Origin: Streptomyces dioscori | GTDB taxonomy: Bacteria > Actinomycetota > Actinomycetes > Streptomycetales > Streptomycetaceae | Direction: 5' to 3' | Length of the DNA stretch: 64,000 nt | NCBI RefSeq assembly: GCF_003024195.1 | Contig: NZ_KZ679041.1 | Location: forward strand, 62,001-126,000 | Shown: positions 46,355 through 55,059 of the stretch, in pieces | Layout: every line of letters begins with the position of its first letter | How positions within the stretch are numbered: the stretch's first letter is position 1 | Made by a program: the position numbers and the translations under genes | Notes under the pieces: model-generated | Database searches by the model: none | What the model was told of the DNA's origin: nothing | Seen by the model: the letters and a program-made list of their open reading frames with translations, nothing else

Positions 46355-47818
46355 TCAGACGTCCAGCAGATCCCGTACCCGAACCGGCACCCCCGTCACG
46401 AACGACTCGTTCGCCGCGAGCCCCGTCACGAGCGACTTCGCCCCGTCGTGCGCGTCCGCCGCCCGGTCCAGCGGGTCCGGGGTGGTGCGGCGGGGGCCGA
46501 ACAGGTCCTGCAGCATCCGTACGTCGCCGCCGCCGTGCCCGCCCTCACCGGTCGGCACCTTCACCTCGCGCGGCCGTTCCCAGTGCCGGCGCAGCAGCAG
46601 TTCTGTGCGGCCTGCCTCGTCGTCCACCTCGGCGCCGTGCAGGACCGCGCTCGCGCCTCCGGTCCGTACGCCGGTGTGCGCTTCGGCGCCGGCGTCGGTA
46701 CGTATCTCAGGGCGCGACCACGTCGACTCCTCGACGAGCAGTTCGAGGCGGCCCTCGCTTCCGTTGAACGCGACGCGATAGCCCTCCCAGGGGGCGTACG
46801 CCGTGAGGTGGTAGGTCAGGGACGCCCCGGACGCATACCGCACGAGGACCGCCATGTCGTCCTCGATGGTCACGCCGGGCCCGAAGACGTTCTGGTCGCG
46901 GTGGTAGCCGTCCTCGCCCTCGGCGTCCAGGTACAGCGCCCTGAGCACGGGCGAGTCCGCCAGGTGTACGGCGAAGGGGTCGCCCGCGGCGGACGGGGAG
47001 CCGTGGGCGCGGGCGTAGGGCCTGGCCAGCCCGCGCCGCCCGCCCGCCTCGTCGCCGTAGAAGAAGAGGCCGCCCTGGGCGAAGACGGTCTCCGGTTCGG
47101 TGCTCAGCCACCAGTTCACCAGGTCGAAGTGGTGGGTCGACTTGTGGACCATGAGGCCGCCGGAGTTCGCCTTGTCGCGGTGCCAGCGCCGGAAGTAGTC
47201 CGCGCCGTGCCGCAGATCGAGCAGCCACTCGAAGTGCACCGAGCCGACCTCGCCGATCTCCCCGGCCGCGATGAGTTCCCGTACGGCCGAATGCACCGGG
47301 TTGTAGCGGTAGTTGAAGGCCACCCGCACCTCGCGGCCGGAGCGCTGCCGGGCCGCCAGGATGCGGCGGGCGCGGTCGGCGTCGGTCGTCATCGGTTTCT
47401 CCGTGACCACGTCGCAGCCCGCGTCCAGGGCGCGCACGATGTAGTCGTCGTGGGTCCGGTCGACGCTGGACACGACCACGAGATCCACCCGCTCGCGCCG
47501 CAGCATCAGGTCGAAGTCCTCGGCCGCGTACGCCGGTACGGGTTCGCGGCCGGGGTGGTCGGCCGTGAGCCAGCCGTTGTGGACCGCCATCCGGTGCGCG
47601 TTGACGTCGCAGAATCCGACGAGGTCGACACGGTCCGCGTACGGCCCGGCCAGCGCCTGCGTGAACAGCCGGGCACGGGCGCCCAGGCCCACCACGGCAC
47701 AGCGGCGACGCGAAGCGGAACCGGACCGGGCCTCCACGTGAGGGTCCGTGCAGGCGTTTGTGCAGCCGTCGGTGCAAGCGTCGGCGCAGGCGTCCGTGCA
47801 GGGGGCTTGTTCTGACAT
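46355..47818 (-). CDS. Gfo/Idh/MocA family oxidoreductase with Cys-repeat N-terminus
   Basis: This 487-residue NAD(P)-dependent oxidoreductase has a Rossmann domain (CAVVGLGARARLF at about 40-52; VVVSSVDRTHDDY) and the catalytic lysine motif EKPMTTD, with the C-terminal alpha/beta domain afterwards (HFEWLLDLRHG, HKSTHHFDLVNWWL). The first 26 residues are an odd CTDACADACTDGCTNAC run: five Cys (7, 11, 15, 19, 23) every fourth residue, encoded by five 12-bp units at 47744-47803. Start ATG 47818 with AGGG nine bases upstream; other starts further up lack a site. Divergent from the sugar ABC operon; it probably converts the imported sugar. Confidence 0.9.
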   Translation of the reverse strand: MSEQAPCTDACADACTDGCTNACTDPHVEARSGSASRRRCAVVGLGARARLFTQALAGPYADRVDLVGFCDVNAHRMAVHNGWLTADHPGREPVPAYAAEDFDLMLRRERVDLVVVSSVDRTHDDYIVRALDAGCDVVTEKPMTTDADRARRILAARQRSGREVRVAFNYRYNPVHSAVRELIAAGEIGEVGSVHFEWLLDLRHGADYFRRWHRDKANSGGLMVHKSTHHFDLVNWWLSTEPETVFAQGGLFFYGDEAGGRRGLARPYARAHGSPSAAGDPFAVHLADSPVLRALYLDAEGEDGYHRDQNVFGPGVTIEDDMAVLVRYASGASLTYHLTAYAPWEGYRVAFNGSEGRLELLVEESTWSRPEIRTDAGAEAHTGVRTGGASAVLHGAEVDDEAGRTELLLRRHWERPREVKVPTGEGGHGGGDVRMLQDLFGPRRTTPDPLDRAADAHDGAKSLVTGLAANESFVTGVPVRVRDLLDV

Positions 47819-47851
47819 CAGGACCATCCCTAGGGTCATCGGGTAGGGGGT

Positions 47852-47863
47852 GGAAGCGCTTTC
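47852..47863. promoter_or_regulatory. LacI-type operator
   Basis: GGAAGCGCTTTC is a near-perfect palindrome centred on GCGC, matching the LacI/GalR family consensus (TGGAAGCGCTTCCA) with one asymmetric base. It lies between the divergent oxidoreductase start (47818) and binding protein start (47886), placed to control both. No lacI-like gene is in the window, so the repressor is encoded elsewhere. Confidence 0.75.
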
Positions 47864-47885
47864 TAACGAATGAGGTGACCCACTC

Positions 47886-49187
47886 ATGCCCGGAAACAGG
47901 ACAAGGAAGTCCTGGCGGTCGCGCATCGCCGCGGCCACGGCGCTGCTGGTGTCCTGCTCGCTCCTCACCGCCTGCTCGGGGCCGGACGGGGCGGGCGGCG
48001 ACGGCGGCAAGGTGGTCCTGCGCTACACCTGGTGGGGCAATCCGGACCGGGCGGCCAGAACCCAGGAGGCCGTCGACCTCTTCGAGAAGAAGCACCCGGA
48101 GATCGAGGTGCAGACGTCGTTCTCCGGTTACGACGCCTACAAGCAGAAGCTGGCCACCCAGGCGGCGGGCGGCGACGCCCCCGACGTCATGCAGCTCGAC
48201 TACCGCATGATCGACCAGTACGCGTCCGGAGGCGTCCTGCTGGACTTCGCCGAGCAGCGCTCCGTGCTGGACACCGGCGAGTTCGACGCGGGCCTCCTCG
48301 CCACCGGCAAGGTCGACGGCAAGCAGTACGCGATCCCGCAGGCCCGCGGCACCGAGACCGTGGTGTACGACACCGCACAGTGGAAGAAGTCCGGTGTCAC
48401 CCTGCCGCGCGAGGGCTGGACCTGGAGCGAATGGGCCGACGCCATGCGGGAGTTGGCCGAACGGACCGGCAAGCCCGGCGCCACCGACCCCGGGCAGAGC
48501 GAGGACGCCTTCGAGGTCTGGCTGCGCGGCCGGGGCAAGAGCCTCTACACCGAGGACCGCAGGCTCGGCTTCACCGTCGACGACCTGACCCACTGGTGGA
48601 CCTTCGCCGACAAGCTCCGCAGGGAGGGCGCAGTCTCGCCCGCCGAGCAGACCACCCAGCTCGACGGCACGGTCGAGAACACCCCGCTCGGACGCGGCAG
48701 GGCGATCTCCGACAGCAACTGGGACGCGCCCTCAAGCGGGTTCGTCGCCCTCGTACCCGACGGGGTCACCCTCGCGCCGATGCCGTCCGGCGAGGACGGC
48801 ACACCGGGCCAGTACTTCAAACCCTCGATGTTCATGGGCGTCGCCGCCGACGCGGGCCACCCGGAGGAGTCCGTGCAGCTCGTCGACTTCATGCTGAACG
48901 ACCCGGACGCCGCGAAGATCCTCGGCGCCACCCGCGGCATCCCCGTCAACGAGACCCTCCGCGAATCGATCGCCCCCGGGCTCAAGGACTTCGACAGGAC
49001 GGTCTACGACTACCAGGCGTCCCTGGAAGGAGACCTCGACGCCCCTCCCCAGGCCCCGCCCTCGGGGGACAGCGCGCTGCAGACCACCTTCCAGCGGGAC
49101 TACGACCAGGTGTCGTACGAGCGGATGTCGCCCCGCGAGGCGGCCGAGGACTACGTCACCGAGGCGAAGGCGGAGCTGAGGTCATGA
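47886..49187 (+). CDS. Sugar-binding lipoprotein of a second CUT1 ABC importer
   Basis: This 433-residue family 1 solute-binding protein has a Sec-type lipoprotein signal peptide (basic MPGNRTRKSWRSR, hydrophobic segment, lipobox LLTAC with C30). The mature protein starts KVVLRYTWWGNPDRA, a usual start for sugar-binding proteins, and contains RGTETVVYD and the MFMGVAADAGHPEE segment. ATG 47886 follows GAGGTG. It is first in a four-gene operon with two permeases and a DUF624 protein, joined by ATGA overlaps. The substrate is unknown; the Gfo/Idh/MocA gene suggests an inositol- or aminosugar-like or plant-derived sugar. Confidence 0.94.
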   Translation: MPGNRTRKSWRSRIAAATALLVSCSLLTACSGPDGAGGDGGKVVLRYTWWGNPDRAARTQEAVDLFEKKHPEIEVQTSFSGYDAYKQKLATQAAGGDAPDVMQLDYRMIDQYASGGVLLDFAEQRSVLDTGEFDAGLLATGKVDGKQYAIPQARGTETVVYDTAQWKKSGVTLPREGWTWSEWADAMRELAERTGKPGATDPGQSEDAFEVWLRGRGKSLYTEDRRLGFTVDDLTHWWTFADKLRREGAVSPAEQTTQLDGTVENTPLGRGRAISDSNWDAPSSGFVALVPDGVTLAPMPSGEDGTPGQYFKPSMFMGVAADAGHPEESVQLVDFMLNDPDAAKILGATRGIPVNETLRESIAPGLKDFDRTVYDYQASLEGDLDAPPQAPPSGDSALQTTFQRDYDQVSYERMSPREAAEDYVTEAKAELRS

Positions 49188-50125
49188 CCACCACCACCGA
49201 CACTCCCGTGACCGCCCCCGCCGCGAGGACCACTCCCGCGAAACGGCCGGGCGGACGTCAACGCGAGGGCGCCGCCTGGGTGTTCCTCTCCCCATGGGTA
49301 CTCGGCGCCGCCGTGCTCACCCTGCTCCCGATGGCCGTCTCGCTCTATCTCTCCTTCACCGACTACGACTTGTTCAACCCGCCCCGCTGGGTGGGCCTGC
49401 GCAACTACACGCAGATGTTCACCGAGGATCCGCGCTACTGGCGTTCGGTCGGCGCGACCCTCACCTACGTCGTCATCGCCGTCCCCCTCCAACTCGGCAT
49501 CGCCCTCGTCGTCGCGCTCGGCCTCAAGTCCATGCGACGCGGCCGGGGTTTCTACCGCTCGGCGTTCTACGCGCCCTCCCTGCTCGGCGCCTCCATGTCC
49601 ATCGCGCTCGTGTGGCGGGCCCTCTTCAACGACGGCGGTACGGTCGACAACCTGCTCGGCACCGGCGGCTGGGTCAACCGGCCCGGCTGGGCGCTGTTCG
49701 CCGTCGCCCTGCTGACGGTGTGGCAGTTCGGTGCCCCCATGGTCATCTTCCTCGCCGGACTCCAGCAGATCCCCACCGAGCTGTACGAGGCCGCGTCCGT
49801 GGACGGGGCGAGCCGGTGGCGGCAGTTCCTGTCCATCACCGTGCCCATGCTCTCCCCGGTGATCTTCTTCAACCTGGTGCTCCAGACCATCCAGGCGTTC
49901 CAGGTCTTCACCCCCGCCTTCGCGGTGAGCGGCGGCAAGGGCGGGCCCGCCGACTCGACGCTCTTCTACACCCTCTACCTCTACGACCGCGGCTTCGTCG
50001 CCTCGCACATGGGCTACGCCTCCGCGATGGCCTGGGTCCTGCTGATCGTCATCGGCGCCGTCACGGCGGTGCTGTTCCGCACGTCCCGCACCTGGGTCTT
50101 CTACGCGTCCGAGGGGGACCGATGA
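49184..50125 (+). CDS. Sugar ABC transporter permease, MalF type (second importer)
   Basis: This 313-residue permease has six predicted helices and the EAA loop EAASVDGASRWRQFLSITVP that contacts the ATPase. The N-terminus is Thr/Pro/Ala-rich (MTTTTDTPVTAPAARTTPAK). ATG 49184 overlaps the binding protein stop in ATGA. There is no ATPase gene in the cluster; MsiK-like sharing is likely, as for the lac locus. Confidence 0.94.
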   Translation: MTTTTDTPVTAPAARTTPAKRPGGRQREGAAWVFLSPWVLGAAVLTLLPMAVSLYLSFTDYDLFNPPRWVGLRNYTQMFTEDPRYWRSVGATLTYVVIAVPLQLGIALVVALGLKSMRRGRGFYRSAFYAPSLLGASMSIALVWRALFNDGGTVDNLLGTGGWVNRPGWALFAVALLTVWQFGAPMVIFLAGLQQIPTELYEAASVDGASRWRQFLSITVPMLSPVIFFNLVLQTIQAFQVFTPAFAVSGGKGGPADSTLFYTLYLYDRGFVASHMGYASAMAWVLLIVIGAVTAVLFRTSRTWVFYASEGDR

Positions 50126-51030
50126 CCACCTCGACCACCCCGACCGGTCCGAGCGCCGCGACCGACACGAGTGCGGCAACCGCCGCGGTGCGCAAGCCGG
50201 TTGCCCGGCGCCGCGTCGCCCTGCACCTCGGCGCCCTGGCCGCGCTCCTCGTCATGCTTTACCCGCTGGCCTGGCTGCTCGCGACCTCGCTCAAGCCCGC
50301 CGACGAGGTGATCGCCAGCCTCGACCTGCTGCCCGGCAGCCTGGAATGGTCCAACTACTCGACCGCCCTCGACGGGGTGAACGACGTCTCCGTGTGGCGG
50401 CTGCTCAGCAACTCGCTGCTCATCGCGGGCGGCGCGGTCGTCGGCAACGTACTCAGCTGCTCCCTGGCCGCGTACGCCTTCGCCCGGCTGCGGTTCCGCT
50501 TCCGCGGGCCGCTGTTCGCCTTCATGATCGCGACGATCATGCTGCCGCACCACGCCGTGCTGATCCCGCAGTACATCATCTTCAACCAGCTCGGCATGGT
50601 GAACACCTACTGGCCGCTGATCCTGCCCAAGTTCCTCGCCACGGAGGCGTTCTTCGTCTTTCTCATCGTGCAGTTCATGCGAGGGCTGCCGCGCGAACTG
50701 GAGGAGGCGGCGCGCATCGACGGCTGCGGGCCGTTCCGCAGCTTCTTCCTCGTCATCCTGCCGCTGACCCGGCCCGCCCTCATCACCACCGCGATCTTCA
50801 CGTTCATCTGGACCTGGAACGACTTCTTCACCCAGCTGATCTACCTCTTCTCACCGGAGAAGTTCACGCTCACGCTGGCCCTGCGGTCGTTCGTGGACGC
50901 GTCGAGCACCTCGGCCTTCGGCCCGATGTTCGCGATGTCGGTGATCGCCCTGCTGCCGATCGTGCTGTTCTTCCTCGCCTTCCAGCGCTTCCTGGTCGAA
51001 GGCATGGCGAACTCCGGGATCAAGGGATGA
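50122..51030 (+). CDS. Sugar ABC transporter permease, MalG type (second importer)
   Basis: This 302-residue partner permease has six helices and the EAA loop EAARIDGCGPFRSFFLVIL, and ends in the family GIKG. ATG 50122 overlaps the MalF-type gene by 4 bp, and its own stop overlaps the next gene by 4 bp. It completes the pore of the second sugar importer. Confidence 0.94.
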   Translation: MTTSTTPTGPSAATDTSAATAAVRKPVARRRVALHLGALAALLVMLYPLAWLLATSLKPADEVIASLDLLPGSLEWSNYSTALDGVNDVSVWRLLSNSLLIAGGAVVGNVLSCSLAAYAFARLRFRFRGPLFAFMIATIMLPHHAVLIPQYIIFNQLGMVNTYWPLILPKFLATEAFFVFLIVQFMRGLPRELEEAARIDGCGPFRSFFLVILPLTRPALITTAIFTFIWTWNDFFTQLIYLFSPEKFTLTLALRSFVDASSTSAFGPMFAMSVIALLPIVLFFLAFQRFLVEGMANSGIKG

Positions 51031-51662
51031 GCGGGACCCGAGGCGCGGGCGGCGGACAGGCCCGGGAGACGGGCGAGATCTTCGGGCCGCGCATGACGTT
51101 GTTCGCGGACGTGCTGAGCGTGGGCGTGTGCACGGCCCTCGCGTCGCTGCCGGTCGTCACCCTGCCCGCCGCGCTGTCGACGGCGTGCGCGGTCCTGCGC
51201 GGCGCCCGCGAGGACCGACCGGCCACGGCGGGACGGTACTTGGCGACCCTGCGACGACGGCTGCGCCCCGGTGACCTCGCGGCCGGAGCGCTGGCCGTGG
51301 CCGGTGTCCTGCTGCTCTGGGCGGACCTGACCCTGGCCCGCGCCGGCCTGCCCGGAGCCCCGCTGTTCGCGGTCGTCGCCGCGGCGATCGGCGGGTACGC
51401 GGCTGTCGTCGGCCTGCGCGCCTGCGGGCGCCCCGAGTCGCTCACGGACTGGCGGGCGGCGGTGACCGGCGCCGCCCGGGACTCCGTCAGGGACGCGGGC
51501 GGCAGCGGCCTTGTCCTCCTCGCCCTCGCGGCGGCCCTGATGTGCGCGTGGATGCTGCTGCCGCTGGCGTTCCTGGCCCCGGGGCCCCTGGCGATGGCAC
51601 TGACGGCGGTGGACGTACGGATGCCGACACGGGTGGAGACACGGGTGGAGACGTCTCCGTAG
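51027..51662 (+). CDS. DUF624 (YesL-like) membrane protein
   Basis: This 211-residue protein has four to five membrane segments (about 24-50, 86-107, 110-125, 155-185). The start FGPRMTLFADVLSVGVCTALASLPV fits DUF624/YesL, a family nearly always encoded next to sugar ABC permeases; its function is unknown. It begins at ATG 51027, overlapping the MalG-type stop (ATGA), so it belongs to the operon. The C-terminus has a TRVETRVET duplication. Confidence 0.8.
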   Translation: MSGTRGAGGGQARETGEIFGPRMTLFADVLSVGVCTALASLPVVTLPAALSTACAVLRGAREDRPATAGRYLATLRRRLRPGDLAAGALAVAGVLLLWADLTLARAGLPGAPLFAVVAAAIGGYAAVVGLRACGRPESLTDWRAAVTGAARDSVRDAGGSGLVLLALAAALMCAWMLLPLAFLAPGPLAMALTAVDVRMPTRVETRVETSP

Positions 51663-51815
51663 GGCGGAGTCCGCGCGGACGTCGGTTCGGACAGGGGTGG
51701 AGTTCCGGGCCCGCCCTGTGTTCTGGATCACGCGTCGCGTGTTGAGGGTGGGACGGGGGCAATTCCCGTACCTCACCACGACGCACGCGCGACGAATGCG
51801 AGGATGAGGCCCGTC

Positions 51816-52607
51816 ATGACTGCTGGGTGGGGTGTGCGCACGGTACGGGCCGCGGTGTTCGCGGTCGTCTGTGTGCTGCTCGCCGCCCTCGGCCACGTAC
51901 TGATGTCCGGTGCCCCGGTGGCCTGGTGGACGATGGCCGCCGGGACCGTGGCGACGGGCGGTGCGGGCTGGTGCCTGGCCGGCCGGGAGCGCGGACTCCC
52001 GCTGATCGTGTCGGTGGTGGTCGTCACTCAGGGACTGCTCCACTGGTCGTTCTCGCTCGCACAGTCGATGGCGGGGGCGGCCGTGGGGCCGGTGGCGTCC
52101 GGCCGGGGGACGGGCTCGCCGCACATGTCCTCCATGGACGCCATGGATGCCACGAACATGTCGGCCACGAACATGTCGGTCGCGGACATGGGGTCCATGT
52201 CGTCGATGGGGCACATGGGTTCCGGACACATGGCTGTGGACCACATGGGCGCTGCGCACATAGGTGCCGGGCACATGGGCGCGGGCCACATGGGCTCGGA
52301 TGCCATGAGTCTGCCGGTGCACGCCATGGACGGAACGTCTTCCCTCGGCATGCTCGCCGCCCACCTGTTGGCCGCGCTGCTGTGCGGACTGTGGCTGGCG
52401 TACGGCGAACGCGCCGCCTTCCGCATCCTGCGCGCGGTCGCCGGACGACTGGTCACCCCCCTGCGACTGCTGCTCGCGCTGCCCACGCCCCCGCACCGCC
52501 CGCGTATCCGCGTCCGCCGTGGTTCCTCCGACCGTTCGCCGCGGCGACTCCTTCTCGTCCACGCCATCACTTCTCGGGGTCCGCCCGTGGGATCCGCTGC
52601 CAGTTGA
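51816..52607 (+). CDS. Met/His-rich membrane protein, possible copper-binding
   Basis: This 263-residue protein begins at ATG 51816 (MTAGWGVRTVRAA), preceded by GATGAGG at 6 nt. TM helices lie at about 12-30, 35-50 and 55-75, and another at about 180-200. Between them (about 100-170) is a loop packed with Met and His (HMGSGHMAVDHMGAAHIGAG) in a roughly five-residue rhythm. Such loops bind Cu(I)/Ag(I) in the periplasm in other proteins. The basic C-terminus (about 215-263) is low complexity. The ECF sigma gene follows 177 nt downstream on the same strand. Metal binding is an inference from composition. Confidence 0.65.
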   Translation: MTAGWGVRTVRAAVFAVVCVLLAALGHVLMSGAPVAWWTMAAGTVATGGAGWCLAGRERGLPLIVSVVVVTQGLLHWSFSLAQSMAGAAVGPVASGRGTGSPHMSSMDAMDATNMSATNMSVADMGSMSSMGHMGSGHMAVDHMGAAHIGAGHMGAGHMGSDAMSLPVHAMDGTSSLGMLAAHLLAALLCGLWLAYGERAAFRILRAVAGRLVTPLRLLLALPTPPHRPRIRVRRGSSDRSPRRLLLVHAITSRGPPVGSAAS

Positions 52608-52784
52608 GACAGCCGGATCCCCGAGGCGTCGTCATACGCGCCTCGGGCGTCGGCCGTACCTCCGTGTACGGCCGCACCCCCTCGCCGGACCGACGCGCGA
52701 GCGCGCCAGGCGTACACGCCAGGCGAACGCACGATGCGTACGCGCCGTCGGCCCGGATCACGGATGACCCGAGAAGGACACCTG

Positions 52785-53549
52785 GTGATCACTCCTGCCC
52801 CGCCCGTCCCACGCGACGGAAGCAACAGCGGCAATATCGGCGACGCAAGCGACAGAAGCGACGCAAGCAATACAAGCAATGCAAGCGACGCAAGCGACGC
52901 AAGTGGCGCGAGCGACAGAAGCGATGCACGCATGGGAAGCAACGGAAGCCGCAGTGGTGGTGAGACGGCGGCCTCCGTCGACGAGTCGATAACCGCGTGG
53001 GCGCTGGCCGCCCGGGGCGGCGACCCGGACGCCGTCGAGCGTTTCGTGCGTGCCCTGCACCGTGACGTCGTGCGCTATGTCGCGTACCTCTCCGCCGACC
53101 CCCAGGCCGCCGACGACCTGGCCCAGGACACGTTCCTGCGGGCGCTCGGCAGCCTGCACAGGTTCGAGGGCCGCTGTTCGGCCCGCACCTGGCTGCTGGC
53201 CATCGCGCGCCGTGCCGTGGTCGACAGCCTGCGGTACGCCGCCGCCCGGCCGCGCCTGTCCGACGTACCGGACTGGCGGCTGGCGGTCGAACGGGCCCAG
53301 CCGCGCGGCCTGCCCGGTTTCGACGACGGGGTCGTGCTCCTCGATCTGCTGGCCGCGCTGCCGGACGAGCGCCGTGAGGCGTTCGTGCTCACGCAGCTGA
53401 TGGGGCTGCCCTATGCGGAGGCGGCCGCGCTCAGCGGCTGCCCCGTGGGAACGGTCCGATCCAGGGTGGCCCGCGCCCGAGCCACCCTCATGGACCTGCT
53501 CGCAGAAACCGACCCGCTCACCACCGCGCCCGCAGCCCTGGCTGCTTGA
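52785..53549 (+). CDS. ECF sigma factor
   Basis: This 254-residue protein contains sigma region 2 (about 70-135: RFVRALHRDVVRYVAYLSAD, DDLAQDTFLRALGSLHRFEG) and region 4 (about 180-235: LPYAEAAALSGCPVGTVRSR). The N-terminal 60 residues are Ser/Asp/Ala/Asn-rich, encoded by in-frame 9-bp repeats (GCAAGCGAC) around 52830-52935. GTG 52785 is chosen with GAGAAGG upstream; ATG 52764 is possible. No anti-sigma gene is adjacent; the upstream Met/His-rich membrane protein is the natural candidate partner or target, which is an inference. A 17-bp-stem terminator follows. Confidence 0.9.
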   Translation: MITPAPPVPRDGSNSGNIGDASDRSDASNTSNASDASDASGASDRSDARMGSNGSRSGGETAASVDESITAWALAARGGDPDAVERFVRALHRDVVRYVAYLSADPQAADDLAQDTFLRALGSLHRFEGRCSARTWLLAIARRAVVDSLRYAAARPRLSDVPDWRLAVERAQPRGLPGFDDGVVLLDLLAALPDERREAFVLTQLMGLPYAEAAALSGCPVGTVRSRVARARATLMDLLAETDPLTTAPAALAA

Positions 53550-53577
53550 CGAAGCGTCCGTAGCTGATGGAAAGGGA

Positions 53578-53616
53578 TGAGGGGGGTGCCGGCAACCGGT
53601 GCCGGCACCCCCCTCA
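53578..53616. terminator. Perfect 17-bp hairpin between convergent genes
   Basis: TGAGGGGGGTGCCGGCA (53578-53594) and its exact complement (53600-53616) enclose ACCGG. It lies between the sigma factor stop (53549) and the membrane protein stop (53629) and can serve both. Confidence 0.9.
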
Positions 53617-53628
53617 CCCCCGGGTGGC

Positions 53629-55059
53629 TCACACCGTGAGCTTGATCGCTTCGAGCCAGAGGCCATTGTTGTGGGTGCCGGCGTAGGTGAAGTCGAACCC
53701 GGACCCGGGGTCGTCGCACTCCAGGCCGAGCCAGGCGTCGTTGTGGACATGGGCGGTCTGGCAGACGCTGCTGCCGCCTCCGACGTTGATGGTGAGCCCC
53801 AACATGTTCGGGGCGTCCTTCTTCGTGCTGCCGACGTAGTTGTCGATACCGTCGGCGGCGCCCGACCACGGGTCGGGGAAGTGCCCCTCGCCGTTGGTGG
53901 AACCGGGGTTGTGGACGAAGGCGGCGCTGCTGGTGCCCTTGGTCCCGGACACGGCGATGTTGACGGCCTTGACCGGCGTCTCCTCGCCCACGGTGCCGGC
54001 CGTCTCGCCGTCGCACACGGCGTCGGTCCACCCCTTGCCGGACACATAGGCGCGGTAGCAGATGTGCCGTCCGGTCGGATCCTGAGCGGCGAGTTTCTGG
54101 ACGGCGGTCGCCGCGGTCCGCTCCGGGGCCTTGGTCTCCTTGTCCTCGGACCCGCCGCCCCCTGCTCCGGCCGCGGTTCCGCCAGGCTTCTGTGTCTCGG
54201 TGGCGGCGGGGGGTGGAGTGGGGACGGAGGAGGGGGCTTTCGGCGCTTCGGGAGTCGGTGAGAGGGAGGGAGCCAGGGTGCTGATGCCGGCCTCCTGGAT
54301 CTTCTCCGTGGCGGAGCTGCGGACGCTGGGCTTGTACGCGATCCACAGCATCACGAAGGTGAGGGCGAGCGCCATGAAGATGCCGAGGAAGGTGGCGAGC
54401 CAGCGCGGCAGGAAACTCCGCTGGACGTACGTGCCCTCGACGTCCATCGGGTCCACACCGGACCGTTGCAGGGCGAGGGTGTACGGCCGGGACTCCTTCG
54501 AGCCGAACCAGATGATCTGGCGCGGCTTCAGCGTCGTCTTCACGAACGCCGCACGCCCCGGCTCGATCTGTACGTTCGCCGGGTGGATGTCGTACGAGAG
54601 CTGGTCGCCGTTGTCGCTGCCGCTGACCGACGCCGTCAGCTTCGTATTGCCCAGGTTGTCCACGGCCAGCTTCGGACGTCCCCGGAAACGCCCCTTCACG
54701 GTCGGTGGCACCAACTCCGCGCGCACCTCCGTGAACGGAGTGATCGTCAGATTGCCCTCGGGAACCGTCGTCGCATCAGGATGCTCGGTCGGCGTGATCC
54801 TGACCGCGTACGGATTGGGGCCCGCCGTCGCATCGGGCGTACGCGGCGGTGCGAAGGAGACCTCCACGGAACCCGTCGTCCCCGGATACAACCGCAGCAC
54901 CTGCGGTTCCACCCTCGCCCACGGCGCCAGCGGACCGACCGCCTCGAAGCGGTACTCGTCCACCACGTCACCGGTGTTGCGAAGACGCAGCCGCACCGTC
55001 GTACTGCCACCCGGGTCCACGGTCGCGGAGGCGGGCTCCAGAGAAGTCCAAAGGCTCAC
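53629..55059 (-). CDS. Ig-like/TM/ChW-repeat membrane protein
   Basis: This 476-residue protein starts MSLWTSLEPASATVDPGGST, with no signal peptide. Residues 1-210 form two Ig-like beta-sandwich modules (COG1470-like), a single TM helix is at about 219-241, and a Pro/Ser/Gly/Lys linker follows (250-330). The C-terminal region (about 331-476) has ChW-type repeats: ICYRAYVSGKGWTDAVCDGE with W344, and AHVHNDAWLG then AGTHNNGLWLEAIKLTV with W443 and W468, resembling the clostridial hydrophobic-with-W repeats. Some Streptomyces annotate such proteins as hydrolytic, but I see no catalytic motif. Probable envelope binding or scaffold role. Confidence 0.7.
   Translation of the reverse strand: MSLWTSLEPASATVDPGGSTTVRLRLRNTGDVVDEYRFEAVGPLAPWARVEPQVLRLYPGTTGSVEVSFAPPRTPDATAGPNPYAVRITPTEHPDATTVPEGNLTITPFTEVRAELVPPTVKGRFRGRPKLAVDNLGNTKLTASVSGSDNGDQLSYDIHPANVQIEPGRAAFVKTTLKPRQIIWFGSKESRPYTLALQRSGVDPMDVEGTYVQRSFLPRWLATFLGIFMALALTFVMLWIAYKPSVRSSATEKIQEAGISTLAPSLSPTPEAPKAPSSVPTPPPAATETQKPGGTAAGAGGGGSEDKETKAPERTAATAVQKLAAQDPTGRHICYRAYVSGKGWTDAVCDGETAGTVGEETPVKAVNIAVSGTKGTSSAAFVHNPGSTNGEGHFPDPWSGAADGIDNYVGSTKKDAPNMLGLTINVGGGSSVCQTAHVHNDAWLGLECDDPGSGFDFTYAGTHNNGLWLEAIKLTV

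Noticed and set aside
47819-48010. Longer N-terminus for the Gfo/Idh/MocA gene (starts up to 48010)
   Set aside because: It would overlap the divergent binding-protein gene and the LacI-type operator; ATG 47818 has a usable site.
52028-52942. Minus-strand frame opposite the Met/His-rich gene and sigma N-terminus
   Set aside because: It is antisense to the repeat-rich loop and has no independent family signal.
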